A stretch of 6,179 bases of DNA from Candidatus Dormiibacterota bacterium (GTDB taxonomy: Bacteria > Chloroflexota > Dormibacteria > Aeolococcales > Aeolococcaceae), in contig CATPAP010000004.1 of NCBI GenBank assembly GCA_955651875.1, positions 1 through 6,179 on the forward strand, in the 5' to 3' direction. Shown in pieces: positions 1 to 3,286 of this stretch (positions within the stretch are counted from its first letter, which is position 1; every line of letters starts with the position of its first letter). Below the pieces are notes generated by a model that saw nothing but the letters and a program-made list of their open reading frames with translations, was not told the origin of the DNA and searched no databases. The position numbers were made by a program, and so were the translations under genes.

Positions 1-1654
1 GGCTGCCGCTCTTCGCTCCGCTCTCCTCGAGGAGGAGATCACCACCCATGCGGCGGGCGCATTCGCGGCTGAGGTGCAGCCCGAGTCCGGATCCCTTGGT
101 GCCGCCGATGTGCGTCCCGCGCGAAAAGCGCGCGAAGATCCGCTCGCGCTCGTCGTCGATGATCCCGGGGCCGTTGTCCTGGACTCGCAGGTAGACGCAC
201 CGCGGGTCCGCGCTGCTGGTGACGACGATCCGGGGGCGCTTGATGGAATAGACGACGGCGTTGCTGAGCAGGTTGTCGAGGATTCGCGCCAGAAGCGCGG
301 GATCACCGAGGGCTCGGATGTCGTCGGGCCCTTCAATGTCGATGCTGCCGCCGCGCAGCCGCGCCCGTGGCTGGGCACGCTCGACGGCTGCGCCGACAGA
401 GTCGGCCACGAGCACGGTGTCGTGGGCCACCCCGAGGTCGTCGCTCTCGATGCGCGCCAGCACGAGCAGGTCCTCCGCCAAGGTGCGCGCGTGTCCCGCC
501 TGACGGCGGATGGTCGCCAGCTGCCGCTCCCCCTCGGAGTCGAGGATGGCCGCCTCGTCGCGAATCAGCAGCTCGGTGGAGCCCTCGATCACCGTCAGCG
601 GTCCGCACAGCTCGTGCATGGCGATGTCCATGAACTCCCGCTTCATCTTTTCCGTCTCGCGCAGACGGTGGACGAGCCGGCCGTTGTGGAGGACCACCGC
701 CGCGAGGGTGGCGAATTGTCGCAGCGCCGCGATGTCGTCGGGCGAGAACTCCTGGCGGCCATGGAAGCGACCGAGGACGAGGACGCCGAGCAGCTCGCCG
801 GCGAACTGCAGCGGCGCGATGAGCGCGTGGCTGTAGGGCGACGCGAACGGCTCGAGGTCTTCGTCGATGTCCTGCTCGGAGGTCGCCACCTGGATCGGTC
901 GGCCCGCCATGACCGCTGCCTCGACCTCGGGGCCGAGCAGCCACCGGCTGCCCACTGGGGCCACGCCCGACGTCGCCTCGATGACGCCGGTGCCGTTCTC
1001 CAGCCGCATCACCGCCGCAGAGTCCGCGGTGGCGGCTTCGCACGCGTGCTTGATGATCCGGTGCAGGAGCGCCGGCAGGTCCTGCAGCGCGGCCACGTCG
1101 GCGGCGGCGTCGGCGGCGGCCTGCAGGCGGCGCGTGGCTGCGGTCGCCTCCTCGTACAGCTTGGCGTTGCGCAGCGCGAGGCCGGCGAGCGCTCCGAACG
1201 CGGTGAGGCTGGGCACGTCGGATGGAACGAACGCACGGTCCTCGTAGCGCGAGAGGACGAGCATCCCGGCGAGCCGATCCTCCTCGAGGATGGGGACCGT
1301 CGCCGTGTGCCGCACCTTGTCGAGCGCCTCGCGGAACTCGGGGAGCGCCTCAGCGTTGGTCATGAGACCTCCGAGCACGGTCTGCCGGGTGTCGAGCAGC
1401 TCGTGGACGAGCGGCTGGCGTAGCAGGGACTCGTTCCCATACTCGCGGCCGACCCAGGTGACCTCGCCCCCGATGCCCACCGAGGCCTCGATGATCAGCC
1501 GGTCGCCGGAGAAGCTCGAGAGTGTGGCCCGGTCGGCCGACGCCACCGCGAGGCTCCGTTCCAGGATGCGGCGCATCACCGTCCGCGCGTTGAGAGAGCC
1601 GGCCAGCTCGAAGGCGAGCAGCAGGAGATCATCGCTGGGCGCCTGGGGTTCCAC
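1..1654 (-). CDS. Sensor histidine kinase, GAF-GAF-HisKA-HATPase (3' end cut by window edge)
   Basis: I translated 551 codons from the minus strand, running off the left edge. No membrane segment or signal peptide is visible, so this should be a cytoplasmic sensor that autophosphorylates on His and passes phosphate to a response regulator. In order: GAF-like domain at about residues 10-163, with the typical VPI...LAGMLVLSR core; a helical linker; a second GAF-like domain at about 190-325 (IAPLQFAGELLGVLVLGR); a HisKA helix with phospho-acceptor His347 in AMHELCGPLTVI; N box around DNLLSNA (460-466); G1 DNGPGI (493-498); F box IFARFSRG (506-513); G2 GSGLGL (521-526). Probably only the end of the ATPase domain is missing. 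The GTG start at 1654-1652 fits a GAAGAGG ribosome site 8 nt upstream, and an in-frame stop lies at 1696-1694. The H box is unusual: the common HELRTPL is HELCGPL. The ligand of the GAF domains cannot be read from sequence, and the partner regulator is not in the window. Confidence 0.93.
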   Translation of the reverse strand, partial: MEPQAPSDDLLLLAFELAGSLNARTVMRRILERSLAVASADRATLSSFSGDRLIIEASVGIGGEVTWVGREYGNESLLRQPLVHELLDTRQTVLGGLMTNAEALPEFREALDKVRHTATVPILEEDRLAGMLVLSRYEDRAFVPSDVPSLTAFGALAGLALRNAKLYEEATAATRRLQAAADAAADVAALQDLPALLHRIIKHACEAATADSAAVMRLENGTGVIEATSGVAPVGSRWLLGPEVEAAVMAGRPIQVATSEQDIDEDLEPFASPYSHALIAPLQFAGELLGVLVLGRFHGRQEFSPDDIAALRQFATLAAVVLHNGRLVHRLRETEKMKREFMDIAMHELCGPLTVIEGSTELLIRDEAAILDSEGERQLATIRRQAGHARTLAEDLLVLARIESDDLGVAHDTVLVADSVGAAVERAQPRARLRGGSIDIEGPDDIRALGDPALLARILDNLLSNAVVYSIKRPRIVVTSSADPRCVYLRVQDNGPGIIDDERERIFARFSRGTHIGGTKGSGLGLHLSRECARRMGGDLLLEESGAKSGS

Positions 1655-1669
1655 GTTGTCGACCTCTTC
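1655..1669 (-). promoter_or_regulatory. Ribosome binding site of the histidine kinase, fixing its GTG start
   Basis: On the minus strand GAAGAGG (1669-1663) lies 8 nt before the GTG at 1654. It is the best Shine-Dalgarno match upstream of the kinase and decides the start: no ATG lies in frame between the stop at 1696-1694 and residue 27, which is already inside the first GAF domain. Confidence 0.6.
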
Positions 1670-1695
1670 GGGGATCCTTGTCGGGGATCCTTGTC
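1670..1695. repeat. Perfect 13-bp tandem duplication in the kinase leader
   Basis: The unit GGGGATCCTTGTC occurs twice, head to tail, at 1670-1682 and 1683-1695 with no mismatch. On the minus strand, the sense strand of the kinase, each copy reads GACAAGGATCCCC and holds an AAGGA that resembles a ribosome site, plus the palindrome GGATCC. It lies 16 nt upstream of the kinase GTG, in its likely 5' leader. It could be a replication-slippage duplication or a paired protein-binding site; the sequence does not say which. Confidence 0.85.
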
Positions 1696-1699
1696 AGCC

Positions 1700-1705
1700 A
1701 GTCTA
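1700..1705 (-). promoter_or_regulatory. Possible -10 box for the histidine kinase
   Basis: TAGACT on the minus strand (1705-1700) fits the TANNNT -10 pattern and would give a leader of about 40 nt that includes the tandem repeat and the ribosome site. I see no convincing -35 box at 16-18 nt upstream, so this is weak. Confidence 0.25.
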
Positions 1706-1738
1706 GATGCCCGTCCCCGCGCGTGCGGACGGACCGTT

Positions 1739-1763
1739 TCGCGAATCACATCCACGTCGCGAA
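1739..1763. promoter_or_regulatory. TCGCGAA direct repeat between the divergent genes, possible operator
   Basis: TCGCGAA occurs at 1739-1745 and again at 1757-1763, 18 bp apart start to start. The first copy extends to the palindrome TTCGCGAA (1738-1745). A further palindrome, GCGTACGC (1766-1773), overlaps the proposed mazG -10 box. The position between two divergent promoters suits a regulator site. Short CG-rich words are common by chance in such DNA, so confidence is low. Confidence 0.25.
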
Positions 1764-1774
1764 CTGCGTACGCT
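1745..1774 (+). promoter_or_regulatory. Probable mazG promoter giving a leaderless transcript
   Basis: A -10 box TACGCT (1769-1774) ends 7 nt before the mazG ATG at 1782, which would put the transcript start on or next to the start codon. ATCACA (1745-1750) matches the -35 consensus TTGACA at four of six positions with an 18-nt spacer. There is no Shine-Dalgarno sequence before the ATG, which agrees with leaderless translation. Confidence 0.45.
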
Positions 1775-1781
1775 GTGCGCC

Positions 1782-2681
1782 ATGAGGGACGAGGCCGCTG
1801 GCTCGCTGCGCGCGCTCAACGAGGTCGTCGAACGTCTCCGTGCGCCCGACGGGTGCCCATGGGACCGCGAGCAGAGCCACGCCAGCCTCCGCCCCTACCT
1901 GTTGGAGGAGACGTACGAGGTTCTCGAAGCGATCGACGGAGGCGGTGACGAAACCCTTCGCGAGGAGCTCGGCGACGTGCTGCTGCAGGTGTTCATGCAC
2001 TGCGCCATCGCCGCCGAGGACGACGACGGGTTCGACATCGGCGACGTTGCGGAGACGACGCGCGCCAAGATGATCCACCGCCATCCGCACGTCTTCGGTG
2101 ACACCGCCGTCGACGGCGCCGCCGAGGTGGTGGTCAACTGGGAGCGACTCAAGCGCAGCGAGAAGGGCCGGCGGCTGTCGCTACTCGACGGCATCCCGCG
2201 CGCACTCCCCGCGCTCGCCTTCGCGCAGGGCGTGCAGAGACGACCTGCGCGGCTCGGCCTCGACGAGACCCCGACCACGGAGTCTGCGGTGGCAGCGTTG
2301 CGATCGGCGCTCGACACGCTGGCGACGGCCGTGGCGTCGGCGCCGATGCAGAGCACGCGCGGCAAGGACTGGACCGTCACCGAGGGGGAGATCCGCCGCG
2401 AGCCGGCGTCCGGTCACCTCGCCCCGCAGACGCCGGACGAGCCGCCACCACCGGCACCGGCTGGGCTCGACGACGCGATGGGCGAACTGCTGTTCGCCGC
2501 TGTTGCACTGGCGAGGCGACTGCGCGTCGACCCGGAGGGCGCCCTGCGCGCCCGCACCAACCGCTTCGCAGACAAATTCCGTGTTCTCGAGCAGCGGGCG
2601 CGCAGCGAGGGCGCCGACCTTCACGACCTCGATCCAGCGCAGTGGCGGCGCCGCTGGGAGGAGACATCAGCTCTGCGCTGA
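1782..2681 (+). CDS. mazG: MazG-family nucleoside triphosphate pyrophosphohydrolase
   Basis: The 299-residue product belongs to the MazG family of all-alpha NTP pyrophosphatases, cytoplasmic enzymes that hydrolyse (d)NTPs to NMP and pyrophosphate and help clear damaged or excess nucleotides. The N-terminal half has the family hallmarks: CPWDREQSH (25-33), the metal-binding EExxE helix LLEETYEVLEA (40-50), the EExxD helix LREELGDVLLQ (59-69), and KMIHRHPHVFGD (96-107). LPALAFAQGVQ (142-152) starts the second half, where a Pro-rich stretch (215-228) precedes DAMGELLFAAVALARRL (231-247). There the usual EExGD has become DAMGE, so the second site looks weakened. An in-frame upstream ATG at 1707 would add 25 residues. 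I prefer 1782 because homology begins just after it and a -10 box sits 7 nt upstream. The gene is divergent from the kinase and followed by the septum gene after 88 bp or more. Family assignment is secure; the in vivo substrate is not. Confidence 0.94.
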   Translation: MRDEAAGSLRALNEVVERLRAPDGCPWDREQSHASLRPYLLEETYEVLEAIDGGGDETLREELGDVLLQVFMHCAIAAEDDDGFDIGDVAETTRAKMIHRHPHVFGDTAVDGAAEVVVNWERLKRSEKGRRLSLLDGIPRALPALAFAQGVQRRPARLGLDETPTTESAVAALRSALDTLATAVASAPMQSTRGKDWTVTEGEIRREPASGHLAPQTPDEPPPPAPAGLDDAMGELLFAAVALARRLRVDPEGALRARTNRFADKFRVLEQRARSEGADLHDLDPAQWRRRWEETSALR

Positions 2682-2691
2682 TCGGGCGACC

Positions 2692-2720
2692 TTGTCAAAA
2701 TGACGTGTTGCGTCCATTCT
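2692..2720 (+). promoter_or_regulatory. Possible promoter for the FtsB/DivIC-like gene
   Basis: TTGTCA (2692-2697, five of six bases of the -35 consensus) and CATTCT (2715-2720, three of six of the -10 consensus) are separated by 17 nt, just downstream of the mazG stop. Transcription would start near 2727, leaving a short leader before any proposed start of the next gene. The good -35 and spacing are the main support. Confidence 0.35.
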
Positions 2721-2769
2721 ATGGACGGTCGCACGGCCAGTTTCCGCACACGTTCTCGAGGGCCGACCG

Positions 2770-3246
2770 ATTCTTCGTCACCTCCTGGCATCCGATGCAA
2801 GTCCGACGCGCCGCCTGGTCATCGCCGGCCTGGCCGCTTTCTCCGGCCTTGCCGCCTACGCGGTCTTCAGCGAGGCTGCACAGGGCAGTGCGCTCGACGC
2901 CCGGGTGCGGTCGCTGAGCGCGGAGAACGCGTCGCTCGCGCAGCAGATCACCCAGCGGCAGAGTCAGATCGGCGAGGCGAACAACGTCGACTGGCTCGAG
3001 GAGCAGGCCAGGCGACTTGGCTTCGTCTTCCCCGGCGAGACCGTGTTCATCATCACCACCCCGGGTAGCGCACTGCCGGCCGGCGGCGGTATCAACGCCG
3101 TGCTTCCGACGTTTGCGCCCTCGCCGTCGACGTCGCCGTCGGCGTCGCCCGCGGGCGCGCCGTCAGCGTCGGCGTCGGCGTCGCCGCACGCCTCGCCGAC
3201 GCCCTTGGTCTTCGTGATGCCGTCCCCCTCGCCCACGCCGCACTGA
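2770..3246 (+). CDS. FtsB/DivIC-like septum formation initiator protein; start uncertain
   Basis: This frame encodes a small bitopic division protein. Numbering from 2770: a membrane helix at about 16-33 (LVIAGLAAFSGLAAYAVF) after a short Arg-containing N terminus; a parallel coiled coil at about 42-67 with a/d positions L42, V46, L49, N53, L56, I60, I67; then DWLEEQARRLGFVFPGE (74-90), matching the family's conserved end (acidic, Ala-Arg, Leu-Gly, Pro-Gly-Glu). A Ser/Pro/Ala tail of about 58 residues follows, predicted outside the membrane. Such proteins join the divisome with FtsL/FtsQ-type partners. The start is unresolved: the frame is open from 2704 but has no ATG, GTG or TTG before GTG 2905, which would remove the membrane helix. 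I drew it from ATT 2770 because GAGGG lies 7 nt upstream. Alternatives are CTG 2785, or an ATG in another frame (2795 or 2721) joined by an indel. A gene caller would probably report 2905-3246. Confidence 0.68.
   Translation: MLRHLLASDASPTRRLVIAGLAAFSGLAAYAVFSEAAQGSALDARVRSLSAENASLAQQITQRQSQIGEANNVDWLEEQARRLGFVFPGETVFIITTPGSALPAGGGINAVLPTFAPSPSTSPSASPAGAPSASASASPHASPTPLVFVMPSPSPTPH
3121..3195 (+). repeat. Imperfect TCG/CCG/GCG codon repeats encoding a Ser/Pro/Ala tail
   Basis: Degenerate units such as TCGCCG and GCGTCG recur through this stretch and encode runs of Ser, Pro and Ala in the tail of the septum protein. The DNA is simple enough to slip during replication or to be misassembled. 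At protein level it resembles a disordered, possibly wall-spanning extension rather than a folded domain. Confidence 0.7.
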
Positions 3247-3280
3247 TCACGGCCCGACCGGAGCCGTTCTGGGGTTCCGA

Positions 3281-3286
3281 TACGCT
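3281..3286 (+). promoter_or_regulatory. -10 box directly abutting ileS (leaderless promoter candidate)
   Basis: TACGCT (3281-3286), preceded by GA, touches the ATG at 3287. It is identical to the proposed mazG -10 box. With a start point 7 nt after the box, the transcript would begin at 3293, which is an in-frame GTG (third codon). No Shine-Dalgarno sequence precedes either start, and I see no clear -35 box. Confidence 0.42.

Noticed and set aside
74..1423. A 449-codon open frame on the plus strand
   Set aside because: It is antisense to the histidine kinase, whose GAF, HisKA and ATPase motifs are unbroken on the minus strand. The plus-strand translation shows no domain.
1707..1781. ATG 1707 as the mazG start
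   Set aside because: The extra 25 residues show no family similarity, overlap the divergent promoter region, and ATG 1782 has a better placed -10 box.
2666..2682. Hairpin ATCAGC-TCTGC-GCTGAT over the mazG stop codon as a terminator
   Set aside because: The stem has only 6 bp, overlaps the coding end and is not followed by a T run. It may be chance; I do not call a terminator.
2778..2786. TCACCTCCT, identical to the 3' end of 16S rRNA (anti-Shine-Dalgarno), and its reverse strand AGGAGGTGA as a ribosome site
   Set aside because: On the minus strand no start codon follows at usable spacing and no coding frame is evident. On the plus strand a 9-nt match is most simply chance, although it lies in the unresolved start region of the septum gene.
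3249..3267. ACGGC...GCCGT inverted repeat between the septum gene and ileS as a terminator
   Set aside because: A 5-bp stem with a 9-nt loop and no T tract is too weak to support.
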